NCBI GenBank assembly: GCA_026225475.1
Contig: JAMFSU010000120.1
Coordinates: 1-41,499, forward strand
Direction of reading: 5' to 3'
DNA from: Duganella sp.
Lineage (GTDB): Bacteria; Pseudomonadota; Gammaproteobacteria; Burkholderiales; Burkholderiaceae_D
Length of the DNA: 41,499 nucleotides
The notes under the pieces were generated by a model. The model had not been told where the DNA came from, made no database searches, and was given only the letters and a program-made list of their open reading frames with translations. The translations under genes and the position numbers were made by a program. Positions 23,890 through 32,200 of the stretch are shown one piece after another (position 1 is the stretch's first letter; each line of letters begins with the position of its first letter).

Positions 23890-24312
23890 TTAGTGAAATG
23901 ATGTCGTCTGCGCGGCCAGAAAATGATCGCCACGCCATTGGTGCGTCATCGCCGCGACATCCACAAACACGTCCTTGAGTAAGGCCAGCGTGGCTTGCGC
24001 CAGATCGAAGCGACACATCAACACAATACAGTCGCGCCCGGCATCGTAAGTAAACGCCGAATGGCGAATGCTGAACAGATAGGTGTTCAATTCCAGCAGC
24101 CGCCGCAGGATAGGCTCACGTGCGGCCAGCGGCACATCGCCAAAGTCGCAATGCAACAGCACACTGTCGGGCGACAGAACCCCGCCGAAATATAAACTGA
24201 ATTGCGAACCATAGGCATGCAGGCGCGTTACCTGTTCGCTGTCTTGCGCATCGACCAGGACGAATTGCGCAGCGAGCTGCTCTACCAGGTCGCGGTAGCG
24301 TTCTATCGACAT
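23890..24312 (-). CDS. CesT-family T3SS chaperone
   Basis: This 140-aa acidic protein has the Tir-chaperone (CesT) pattern: N-terminal helix (MSIERYRDLVEQLAAQF), beta strands (FSLYFGGV, SVLLHCDFGDV), helix (ILRRLLELNTYLF), strands (SAFTYDAGRDCIVLMCRFDL) and a C-terminal helix. Class I chaperones bind the N-terminus of one or a few effectors and deliver them to the ATPase. It follows the 43-codon gene by 97 bases and is probably co-transcribed with it. ATG 24312 has a weak GGGA upstream. The substrate is unknown. Confidence 0.82.
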   Translation of the reverse strand: MSIERYRDLVEQLAAQFVLVDAQDSEQVTRLHAYGSQFSLYFGGVLSPDSVLLHCDFGDVPLAAREPILRRLLELNTYLFSIRHSAFTYDAGRDCIVLMCRFDLAQATLALLKDVFVDVAAMTHQWRGDHFLAAQTTSFH

Positions 24313-24353
24313 ACTTCTGTTCCCATCGTTTTTATTATCTGCCGATCATTGAC

Positions 24354-24391
24354 GGCCGCCGCAGGAAAATCCACCAACACCGGCGGCGGCC
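24354..24391 (-). other. GC hairpin between the 43-aa gene and the chaperone gene
   Basis: GGCCGCCG and CGGCGGCC pair as an 8-base-pair stem around a 22-base loop, just after the stop of the 43-aa gene on the minus strand. No T-run follows. It may limit read-through into the chaperone gene. Confidence 0.35.
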
Positions 24392-24409
24392 GCTCTGTTC
24401 GCTTTTTAC

Positions 24410-24541
24410 TTATTGGATATCGTCAGACGACGGCGCTGGCGGCTTTGAATTTCCCGTCAGTGTGCCGATGGGATCAAGCAGTGCGCCAACAGGATTGGAC
24501 ACAATCGATAACGGGTCGGGTAAGCCAGGAAGCAGGGACAT
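24410..24541 (-). CDS. Small 43-aa gene ahead of the CesT chaperone
   Basis: This 43-residue frame begins MSLLPGLPDPLSIVSNPVGA and ends PPAPSSDDIQ. An ideal AAGGAG lies six bases before ATG 24541, and an hrp-box-like element lies a further 38 bases upstream. The first 30 residues are hydrophobic and Pro/Gly-punctuated; the end is polar. No family is recognised. Its pairing with a class I chaperone gene suggests a small secreted substrate or a leader peptide. The ribosome site makes it credible despite its size. Confidence 0.6.
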   Translation of the reverse strand: MSLLPGLPDPLSIVSNPVGALLDPIGTLTGNSKPPAPSSDDIQ

Positions 24542-24578
24542 TTTTTCTCCTTGAAAATGTGCTTGAAGTAAGCATCAA

Positions 24579-24607
24579 TAGGTCAGTTGTCACTGCCACG
24601 CGGTTCC
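24579..24607 (-). promoter_or_regulatory. hrp-box-like promoter for the 43-aa/chaperone operon
   Basis: On the minus strand: GGAACC, 16 bases, TGACCTA. The -35 part and spacing are perfect; the -10 part has the AC and final A of the consensus but differs at two bases. Distance to ATG 24541 leaves a leader of about 30 bases. Confidence 0.5.
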
Positions 24608-24670
24608 AAAATTTCAAGCATCGATGGCGCTACCGTTGACATCGCAGCAAGCACTCGACGTTACCGGCCA

Positions 24671-25429
24671 TTACGGTGCGATATAGCCTAATTCGGACGA
24701 AAAACGCTGGGCACCGGCCATCAGGATGGCGGCATATTTTGCAAGGTTTTCAGGCGGCACGCGACTGCTCGGCGCAGTCATCGACAAGGAGGCGATCACT
24801 GCACCAGTGGCGTCCCGCACCGGCGCGGCCACGGCGACAGTATCGGTTGTCATCTCCGAGAACGACGCGCTATAACCCTCGGCGAGAATTCTTTTCATTG
24901 CGCGTTTAAGCTCAGTGCGCTTGACAATCGTGTTGGGCGTAAATTGCTCCAGCTTGCCGCTCAGGATGCCTTCCTGTATGTCAGCAGGCGCATGCGCCAA
25001 CAGCAATTTGCCGGAGGCGCCGACGAACAGCGGACGGCGGTCGCCCAACTGGCTATGGACACGCAAGGCATGGGCAGCATCCCACCAGGCGACACAGACT
25101 GTCTCAGCACCGTCACGAATGCGCACCAGTACGCTCTCGTTGCATGCGCGTCCAATCGATTCAAGAATGTCTTTGGCCACATGAATCAGACTCAACTGGC
25201 TCTGCGCTGCAGTACCGATGATCAGCGCCCGATAACCAAGACTGTAGGTCGCCAGCGGCAGTTGTCGCCGCACCAGCCCGCTTTCTTCCAGTGTGGTGAG
25301 CAGTCGAAACGCACGTGCCTTGGTGTTGCCGGACAGTTTGGCAAGTTCGGTAACGCCCTTGCCGCCCTGTTCCGCCACCAAAAAAAGCAGCTCGACTGCT
25401 TTACTTACTGCGTCAACGGTATAACTCAT
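24671..25429 (-). CDS. IclR-family transcriptional regulator
   Basis: This 252-aa protein has the IclR layout: an N-terminal winged helix-turn-helix (SKAVELLFLVAEQGGKGVTELAKLSGNTKARAFRLLTTLEESG, residues 8-50) and a C-terminal effector-binding GAF-like domain with ADIQEGILSGKL and GYSASFSEMTTDTVAVAAPVRD. The ligand is unknown. ATG 25429 has AGGAAGG three bases further upstream and gives the normal N-terminus MSYTVDAVSKAVELL; the frame open to 25513 is too long for the family. It may be unrelated to the T3SS and marks a possible boundary inside the island. Confidence 0.9.
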   Translation of the reverse strand: MSYTVDAVSKAVELLFLVAEQGGKGVTELAKLSGNTKARAFRLLTTLEESGLVRRQLPLATYSLGYRALIIGTAAQSQLSLIHVAKDILESIGRACNESVLVRIRDGAETVCVAWWDAAHALRVHSQLGDRRPLFVGASGKLLLAHAPADIQEGILSGKLEQFTPNTIVKRTELKRAMKRILAEGYSASFSEMTTDTVAVAAPVRDATGAVIASLSMTAPSSRVPPENLAKYAAILMAGAQRFSSELGYIAP

Positions 25430-25881
25430 AGACCTTCCTTTTTTATCCATCATTACTGATGGTTCTTTTATAGAGTACCGCCTTGGTCGTGACAGCCTTG
25501 AACACGTCCGCAAGCGTGCGCCTCAGACGTTTTTTTGAGGCCCGGCTTTTCATTTTGGATGGCTATTTTGGCAGAAGGCCTTGCTTCTGTCAGCCATAAA
25601 CTGCTGGAAACCTGCGCCGAGTCTAGGTTTCAGAAAAATGCCTTGGTAGCTGAAAATCTCCCGCCGCCGCCATTCCCTACTGATGGGAATGCAATGCCGT
25701 GACCAGAAGCAGTCGAATCAGCGTCCTTTTTCGCACTTGCCTTAGTGATTGCACGAAAAATGCAACATTTCTGCAACGTCCAAGCATCACGTCGGCATCA
25801 CGCAACGGCGCTACTCTGCAAGAACTTTTTGCGCAGTCGATACGACTCAGGTGGTCTTCAATCATTCCTCAGTCATCAACA
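25430..25881. other. Intergenic region between iclR gene and the next plus-strand gene
   Basis: No credible gene is seen in these 452 bases. GCCTCA/TGAGGC at 25520-25541 encloses a T7 run and is not a standard terminator. CATTCCC and GGGAATG at 25671-25691 form a 7-base inverted repeat with a seven-base centre that could be a regulator site, perhaps for the IclR protein; this is speculative. Promoters for both flanking genes must lie here. Confidence 0.4.
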
Positions 25882-26268
25882 ATGCATCCCAGTTTCACCT
25901 TGGAAGAAGCCTTCCAGCGCGCCCGACATGCCCGCTTGAACCGACGCGCCCTGATCATGCTGCTGCAAGACCAAGGCAGCTACTGGTGGGGCGGTCATAT
26001 CGATAAATGGCATCCGCAACCCACTGTCTTTCCCTCACTCGCCGCGGCCGAACAATGCCGTCAATTAATTGATCGTTTCCGCCACGGCCGCACCAACAAG
26101 GGGCATATGCTGCTGATCCACCACGACGGCGCCATTGCCGCTGTCCTGCTTGGTATCGAATCGCAGGACGAGGCCCAGCAATGGCTCGATGACACGGTAC
26201 TGGCTTGTGGTGGGCGCGCTGCCGCTATACCGGCAGCGGCAATGACCGTGCGCGCGGCATGCCTCTGA
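25882..26268 (+). CDS. Unknown 128-aa protein
   Basis: This 128-aa protein has no recognised family. It contains LMLLQDQGSYWWGGHIDKWHP-like aromatic segments, then PSLAAAEQCRQLIDRF, and a beta-type MLLIHHDGAIAAVLLGI. The next gene has a loosely similar pattern (FSLWGLVHHGALDP, then FASALDAEIYCQRLQAAG), so the two may share a small domain. ATG 25882 is chosen because the part of the frame upstream (to 25699) has a composition unlike a protein; no strong ribosome site is present. The start is uncertain. Confidence 0.6.
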   Translation: MHPSFTLEEAFQRARHARLNRRALIMLLQDQGSYWWGGHIDKWHPQPTVFPSLAAAEQCRQLIDRFRHGRTNKGHMLLIHHDGAIAAVLLGIESQDEAQQWLDDTVLACGGRAAAIPAAAMTVRAACL

Positions 26269-26413
26269 GCAAAACGGCCACTAGCGCGCACCACCGCAGC
26301 AAACCCATCAAGACCATTCCGGCGACGGAACTGGTGCGGCCGGGCAGACATTCATGGATAACCGCATTTCCGACCGCCAGACGCGTTCTCAACTTGATGA
26401 AAAAAACAACACC

Positions 26414-27103
26414 ATGGACGATCAATTTTTGCAGTCGTCGCCATCCGGCTTCTCCTTGTGGGGATTAGTGCATCACGGCGCGCTTGATCCCGAGCCCGGC
26501 GCCCAGGATCAAACTTTCTACATCAACCTGCATGGCCAGGGTGGCGTACTGACCTTCGCTTCGGCACTCGATGCCGAGATTTATTGTCAGCGCCTGCAGG
26601 CTGCCGGCATGGAGGGATGGTGCCGCTGTCGCCTGGAGCGCATCGATCTGGCCCGCGTCATGGCCACGATGCCGGAGCCACAACGCCGGCTGATGCTGGC
26701 ACTGGGCTTCTTCGCTTCGGACACCAACGACCTGCTGCTCGACGACGATCAAACCTTGATCCCGCCGTTGCTGCCAGTACCGTTCGATATGACCCACAGC
26801 CTGCACGGCATGTCGCAGTTGCATATCCAGGCAGAGGTGCTGGCGTTCATTCATGAATGGTGGGAACGCATCGGCGGGCTCAACTATGCCGAACAAGTCC
26901 ATCTGCTCGATGGCTGGTCCGATCTGGCGCTGGCGCGCTGCGCCACTGAGGCGCTGGACAAGGCCCAGATCATCGGCCTGACGCAATACAACGATGCCTG
27001 GACCAGCAACGGCACAGTCGAAGAATGCGCTGTCTTCGTACCAGAATCGGGCACCTGGCAATTCACCCCGCTGGCCGGGCCACGTCAACGTCTGCTGCAC
27101 TAG
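26414..27103 (+). CDS. Unknown 229-aa acidic protein
   Basis: This 229-aa protein is acidic, without signal peptide or membrane helices. Visible features are a Trp-containing N-terminal region, GGVLTFASALDAEIYCQRLQ at about residues 46-65, LDDDQTLIPPLLPVPFDM in the centre, and a C-terminal beta-rich part (ECAVFVPESGTWQFTPLAG). No family is recognised. Two starts are possible: ATG 26414 (MDDQFLQSSPSG) or ATG 26354; neither has a clear ribosome site. A degenerate hrp-box-like sequence (GGAACT-N15-ACATTCA, 26327-26354) lies upstream and favours the internal start. Confidence 0.6.
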   Translation: MDDQFLQSSPSGFSLWGLVHHGALDPEPGAQDQTFYINLHGQGGVLTFASALDAEIYCQRLQAAGMEGWCRCRLERIDLARVMATMPEPQRRLMLALGFFASDTNDLLLDDDQTLIPPLLPVPFDMTHSLHGMSQLHIQAEVLAFIHEWWERIGGLNYAEQVHLLDGWSDLALARCATEALDKAQIIGLTQYNDAWTSNGTVEECAVFVPESGTWQFTPLAGPRQRLLH

Positions 27104-27193
27104 AGCAGATCACAGTGCGGCTGGTCTGCGGACTCTCTTTCAATGTATGCCGGCGCCGCTGTCATGGCGCCGGATCTCTCATCCTCCATTTTC

Positions 27194-27448
27194 ATGAAGA
27201 CCTTTTTACTCTATCTGCTCACCGGCATGCTGGTGGGCATCATCTATGCGCTCGCCAAAGTGCGCTCACCACTTCCGTCGATGCTGGTCATCGTCAGCTT
27301 CGCCGGCATGTTTCTGGGCGAACAATTGCCCGCCTGGATCGAGCAATACCGACACGGCGAAATCATGCTGCTACGGCCAAAGTCGCAGCAGCAACTACCG
27401 GTCAAACTGCGCATGGATGCAGCACCACAGGTGCAACTGTCGTCGTAA
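27194..27448 (+). CDS. XapX-family small membrane protein
   Basis: This 84-aa protein has two hydrophobic helices and the XapX-domain (DUF1427) signature: FLLYLLTGMLVGIIYALAKVRSPLPSMLV followed by FAGMFLGEQL. The function of the family is not established. The C-terminal 30 residues are a polar extension. ATG 27194 gives the typical MKTFLLYLL start; the frame open to 27143 is not supported. It has no clear link with type III secretion. Confidence 0.85.
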   Translation: MKTFLLYLLTGMLVGIIYALAKVRSPLPSMLVIVSFAGMFLGEQLPAWIEQYRHGEIMLLRPKSQQQLPVKLRMDAAPQVQLSS

Positions 27449-27481
27449 TGCGGGATGCTCAGCGGCGCTGCCACTTTTCCT

Positions 27482-27509
27482 GGAACCATCGTGGGCCGCT
27501 CAACATCCA
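27482..27509 (+). promoter_or_regulatory. Degenerate hrp-box-like element before the J-domain gene
   Basis: GGAACC, 15 bases, ACATCCA. The -35 part is perfect, the -10 part is weak (two departures from CCACNNA). A nearly identical arrangement (GGAACT-N15-ACATTCA) is found at 26327-26354. Transcription would start near 27516, right at the foot of the hairpin at 27521. Confidence 0.35.
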
Positions 27510-27520
27510 TAAAAAATAGC

Positions 27521-27544
27521 CCACTGCGCCCGCTGGCGCAGTGG
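27521..27544 (-). terminator. Perfect 10-bp hairpin in the leader of the J-domain gene
   Basis: CCACTGCGCC and GGCGCAGTGG pair perfectly around a four-base loop. On the minus strand it is followed by GCTATTTTTTATGG, a textbook terminator, yet no minus-strand gene ends here. On the plus strand an A-tract precedes it and no T-run follows. As RNA of the J-domain gene it could form a 5' stabilising hairpin. Confidence 0.55.
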
Positions 27545-27575
27545 TCACCAATCCTCACGTATAACGAGGTGCACC

Positions 27576-28718
27576 TTGTTCGCCAGCTCCTTTCAACATT
27601 TTTTTCACGGATTTTCAACCAACAATATTCATACTGGCGGGCAGCCGGTTGAAAACAACTTTGCCTCGACTCCGCATGCGTCACAACGGCAACACCATGC
27701 CAGCCAGTTCAATCCTGCCAATCTGGCGCAGATGATGGGGCGGCAACCGGCATGGATGGGCAAGCTGGTACAGATGCAGGTGCAGATATTTATGTTTCAG
27801 ATGAAAATGGCGTCAACGCTGATGCAAACCGTGGCCGGCCATCTGCATGGCAACCAGAGTAATTTTGGTCAAGCACAGCTACCGTTTCACGGCAGACCAG
27901 AAACCCCGACCTCGCCATTTTCCAGTAACTGGAATTTCAACCCCGCCAGCAAAAGCTCGTCGACCCGCTGGCTTGACGAACATGGCCAGCAATGGCATTC
28001 GATCATGAATTTCGAGACTGGCCAACACACCTCCATGAATGCTTGGAGCGCGCCCGACAACGAGGGCACCTATCGACGCGAGCAGCAGGTCCACAATTCC
28101 GGTGAACATTGGTTCGAAGAGTACAACGCTGATAAAAATCTGCACCAGTGCAGTACGGCGTTTTCGGCAGCGGACAACAACGGCTTCCAGTACCGCAAGA
28201 CGCATGACTACAAGACTGGGCTCGACTGGCAGGAAGCAAAAAATGACAATACCGGGGTCCACCTTTCCGTCAGCAACTGGTCACACCCGGACGAAAACGG
28301 CAACCGCATGCGCTGGGTCAACAATCACCAGACCGGAAAACTGTATCCCGAGCACATGGGGCCGGAACAGGCCAATCCACAAGCGGGTGCGAGTGGCGAG
28401 ACAAAACCCTCGCGCCAGGAAAAATTCGAGGCACGTTTTAATGAAGAAGAACGCCAAAATATAGCGAAATACCTCGGCAAGCTCGGCTTGGGCAGCGACG
28501 CAACACGCGCGGACATTCGCAAAGAGCACAAGAGATTTGCCAAAGAATTTCACCCCGACAAAACCAAGGGCAACCCGACGGCTGAAGCGACATTCAAAGA
28601 GAAGCAGGGCGCCATCGACAAATTGCAGGATTACATGGCTTGGTTAAAGGACGAGGATGCCAAAGACGCGGAAGAAGCCGCGAAAGAGAGTGAAGCTAAG
28701 CCGGAAGCGACCGCATGA
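27576..28718 (+). CDS. J-domain protein, probable T3SS effector or co-chaperone (380 aa), TTG start
   Basis: This 380-aa protein has a C-terminal J domain at about residues 298-355 with the HPD motif at 326-328 (KEFHPDKTKG), which stimulates Hsp70 ATPase. The N-terminus (about 1-55) is rich in Ser, Asn, His and Gln without a Sec signal. A Met/Gln-rich helix follows (60-90), then four imperfect 30-40-residue repeats with Trp/His and NxxTG signatures (about 131-262). Architecture recalls the effector HopI1 of Pseudomonas syringae (C-terminal J domain), but the rest differs. Start is TTG 27576 with GAGGT upstream; no ATG occurs before residue 53. Confidence 0.78.
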   Translation: MFASSFQHFFHGFSTNNIHTGGQPVENNFASTPHASQRQHHASQFNPANLAQMMGRQPAWMGKLVQMQVQIFMFQMKMASTLMQTVAGHLHGNQSNFGQAQLPFHGRPETPTSPFSSNWNFNPASKSSSTRWLDEHGQQWHSIMNFETGQHTSMNAWSAPDNEGTYRREQQVHNSGEHWFEEYNADKNLHQCSTAFSAADNNGFQYRKTHDYKTGLDWQEAKNDNTGVHLSVSNWSHPDENGNRMRWVNNHQTGKLYPEHMGPEQANPQAGASGETKPSRQEKFEARFNEEERQNIAKYLGKLGLGSDATRADIRKEHKRFAKEFHPDKTKGNPTAEATFKEKQGAIDKLQDYMAWLKDEDAKDAEEAAKESEAKPEATA

Positions 28719-29203
28719 TCAACCCCGCTCCCGCGTTCATGACCGGCATCCCGGCGCCGGCCTCGTTACAGCCGCCACCGTTTGACCGCGCCACGTTGCC
28801 GGACGCCGGTGTGCTACCGGCGTTACCGGCGAGCTTCAATCAGGACGTGCTCACACGCCTGGAGAATGATCCATACTGCGCGGCCCTGCTCGATCGTCTG
28901 CGCAAGGCGACGGCAGAGGGTTTCGCCGACGTGGTCGATCAGCTTTACCGGGCACTGATGGTCAGCGGGAAAACAGCACCGGTGATCGGTGTCGCCACCG
29001 ATCTACGCACCGTCATCGCCGCCTCACGGCGTAGCGAATCACAGGGCCGGCAATGCCGCGAAACGGCAGAAGCGCTGGCACTCGGCTATCTGCACAATAT
29101 CGACAATCCACACTGGGACCCTGCCGATGCCGCCACTAGCCGAAGTGGCACCGACAACGTGCTGCTGACGCTGTTGACCGGGCCGCTGCCAGCGGCCCGC
29201 TGA
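28715..29203 (+). CDS. Paralogue of the 140-aa T3SS operon protein (162 aa)
   Basis: This 162-aa protein aligns over most of its length with the protein at 8125-8547. The best region is IDNPHWDPADAATSRSGTDNVLLTLL against SDNPNWNPLDPATHNSRGSLLLALL, preceded by matching ES-rich helices. The first 45 residues are Pro/Ala-rich and have no counterpart there. ATG 28715 overlaps the stop of the J-domain gene (ATGA), so the two are translationally coupled. The pairing suggests it serves the J-domain protein, perhaps as chaperone or partner; the family function is unknown. Confidence 0.8.
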   Translation: MINPAPAFMTGIPAPASLQPPPFDRATLPDAGVLPALPASFNQDVLTRLENDPYCAALLDRLRKATAEGFADVVDQLYRALMVSGKTAPVIGVATDLRTVIAASRRSESQGRQCRETAEALALGYLHNIDNPHWDPADAATSRSGTDNVLLTLLTGPLPAAR

Positions 29204-29221
29204 GAATCGCCGCCAGCGACC

Positions 29222-32200
29222 TTACAGTGCCTCCTGCAAGCCACGTGGCAGGCGCATGCCGCCATTGACGATACGCAGGAACAACTCGCTATTCGGCGCG
29301 CTGCTGCCAAGGTGTCCATCGTCGCGCGGCAACGCCGCATTGCCTTGATCGGCGCTCTTGTTCTTGTCGCTGGAAGTGGCATTGTTATCATTGATCGCAC
29401 TGGCATAACCGGGACTGCTATAGGCCGCCGGCCGCAGGCTCAGGATGCCGTCGACGTACACAATGCGGTAATTCGCCGCGCTCAGTCCCTGCGCACGGAT
29501 GCTGTAGTCGCCCAGCGTCGTGGCGCCTTGGGCGCTGCCGCCATAACTCAGGCTACCGCTGAGCACCGCGGCATTGTCGCCTGCACCAAAGCCGGTATAG
29601 GTCACACCATTGCCACCGCTATAGGGGTTGGCGCCAACGCTGCGACTGTCATTGTTGGCCATGACAGTCAGTGTGGCAGGCGTGATCTGCAAGCTGGCGG
29701 CACCATAACTGATGTCATAACCATTTTGCCCCGAGTACAGGCCCGACAGCGTCAGCGTGCCGGTGCCAGTGCTATAGCTGCCGACATCGCGCGCAGCACT
29801 GGTGTAATTGAGACTACCCAGCAAGCTGGCGCCAGTGGAACTGGTATAGGCGCTACTGCCGCCGGTGGTGCCGTCGTAATCCCTGAGCACCGGCGCACTG
29901 GCGGTGACCGTGATCGGCCGCAGGAAACTGCGCAATAACGGCAAGGTGCTGCCTTCATAGATACGCCACAGGCTGCTGCCGCTGCTGTTGGTGATATCCC
30001 AGCCGGCCGCGGCATAGGTGGCCGCACTACCGGCCTGTGCGCTGGTCAAGCCCATGGTGGCACTGTCGATGGCACCGTCATTGGCACCGAAGCCGCTACC
30101 GTTGGCCAGCAGCCAGAACGAATTGGTCACAGTGGCATCGGTACCGTTGTAACCGACCAGGGCACCTTCGTAAATCGTTGCGCTGACAGTGCCGCTGGCA
30201 TACGCATGGTTGATCAACGATCCGTTGACGTTAAAGCCGACCAGACCACCGACATAGTCGACACCGCTGACATTGCCGCTGGCATAGACGTTATTCATCA
30301 TGCCGCTGCTAGCGCCTGCCAGCCCACCGACATAGTCGGTGCCGCTGACATTGCCGCTGGCATAAGTATTGTCGATCTGGCCGCTGCTGGCACCGGCCAC
30401 GCCACCGATGGTGCTGACTCCGCTGACAGTGGCACTGCTGTAGGAATTGGCAATGCTGTTGTAGTTCTCGCCAGCGATGCCGCCGACATCATTGTGGCCG
30501 CTGATGGTGCCGCCACTGACCCAGGCGTTGTAGATATTGCCGTAACTGCGACCGATGATGCCGCCCACGCTCGACCAGCCGCTCAGGTTGGGATTGATCA
30601 GGCCGACATCACGCACAATACTGCCGCCGCTGGCATAGCCGACCAGACCGACGTAATCGCTGGTACTGCGCAGGATAGTCAAATTGCTGACGGTATGACC
30701 GAGACCTTCGAAGATGCCACGGAACTCGGCCACGTTGCTGCCCAGCGGGACGAAACCAGCACCACCGTTCCAGGCCGCCGTAGCCGTGGCGTCGATATTG
30801 CTGCCCAGGGCGTAGTAACGGTAAGTCGCATTGTCCAGTGTCGCATTGATCGCCTGCAGCGATGCCAGATCGTTGATCACCCTATATGTATTCCCAGAAA
30901 TGGAAAGATAAGGATTGCTGCCGCTCAGATTGATGGCGGCATTACTCAACAGGAACTGGCCGCTGCCGCTGGCAGCATCGCCACCGTTGCCCGTATTGGG
31001 ATTGATGATCAGACCGGCACTGTTGCCGCTGGCCGTCATGTCAGCCTGCACCGTGACGTTGTTGGAGGCGGTCAAGGTGAGCGTGGTGTTGGCGCTCCAG
31101 TTGACGTTGTCGTTGATCAACAGATTGCCGCTGCCGCTGGAACCTGTGGTCGTGCCGCTGCTGCTTTCAAGTACCACATTGGTCGTATTCAGATTGGCCG
31201 ACAAGGTGCTGCCGCTGATATCGCCACCACTGGCGGCCACCGTAAAGTCGTGCGGATCGATCAGCCAGACCCCGGTGCTGCCGCTGGCGGCGCTGGTGTC
31301 GATGCGGGCATTGTCCGCCACCGTCACCTTGGCGGCGCTGGTTTCAATGCTGCCGCCATTGCCGCCATTCGGCGCCGAAGCATCGAGCGTGCCGCCGACG
31401 TGCACCACGCCATTGCTCATGTCGCCCAGCAGCCGGATCTGGCCACTGCTGGTATCGACCGCATGCGCCTCGATCACGCCGACATTGTTGACCACGGCTT
31501 GAATCAGCGCATCGGCCGCCTTGGCGGTCAGCAACACCTGGCCGCCGTCGGCACGTATCAACTGGCGATTTTCCGCCAAGGCCTGCAAGGCGCCTTGATT
31601 GACGCTCACCCCCAGCAAACCATCGCCGGCAAAATCGAGCGTGACATCACTGCCGGCGGCCAGCGTGACATTGCCCAAACGGGCGCTGAGCGTGCCCTGA
31701 TTGCTGACCTGGCCACCCAGCAAGACAATATAGCCGCCATCGGCTGCCGTCACCGTGCCCTGATTGACAACACTCCCAGCGCTGCCGCTGAAATGAAAAT
31801 TGCCTGCCATGAAATCGCTATCACTCAAATTCAGTGTGGACGCCACCAGTCCGCCGACATTGACGCTGGCGCCGCTGCCGAACAGGATGCCGTTGGGATT
31901 GAGCAAAAACACCTTGCCATTGGCATTGAGATTGCCGTAGATCTCCGACGCGCTGTTGCCGAGCACGCGATTGAGCGCAATGGCACTACTACTCGGCTGC
32001 ACAAAATTGACGGTTTCGCCACTGGCAATATTGAAACTATCCCAATTGATCGCCAGCTTGTCACTGCCTTGGGTAATCGTGGTCGTGGCACCGCTGGCGC
32101 TGATACTGCCAACGCCACTGCTGACGTTGCCATTGCTCGGTGCCGCCCAGGCCGAAGCAGCCAGCGATGCCAGCGCCGCGGCCAGCACGCCACGCGCAAA

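Noticed and set aside
29180..29198. GGGCCGCT/AGCGGCCC hairpin at the 3' end of the 162-aa gene as terminator
   Set aside because: It is a good 8-bp stem between convergent genes, but lies inside the coding end and has no T-run on either strand.
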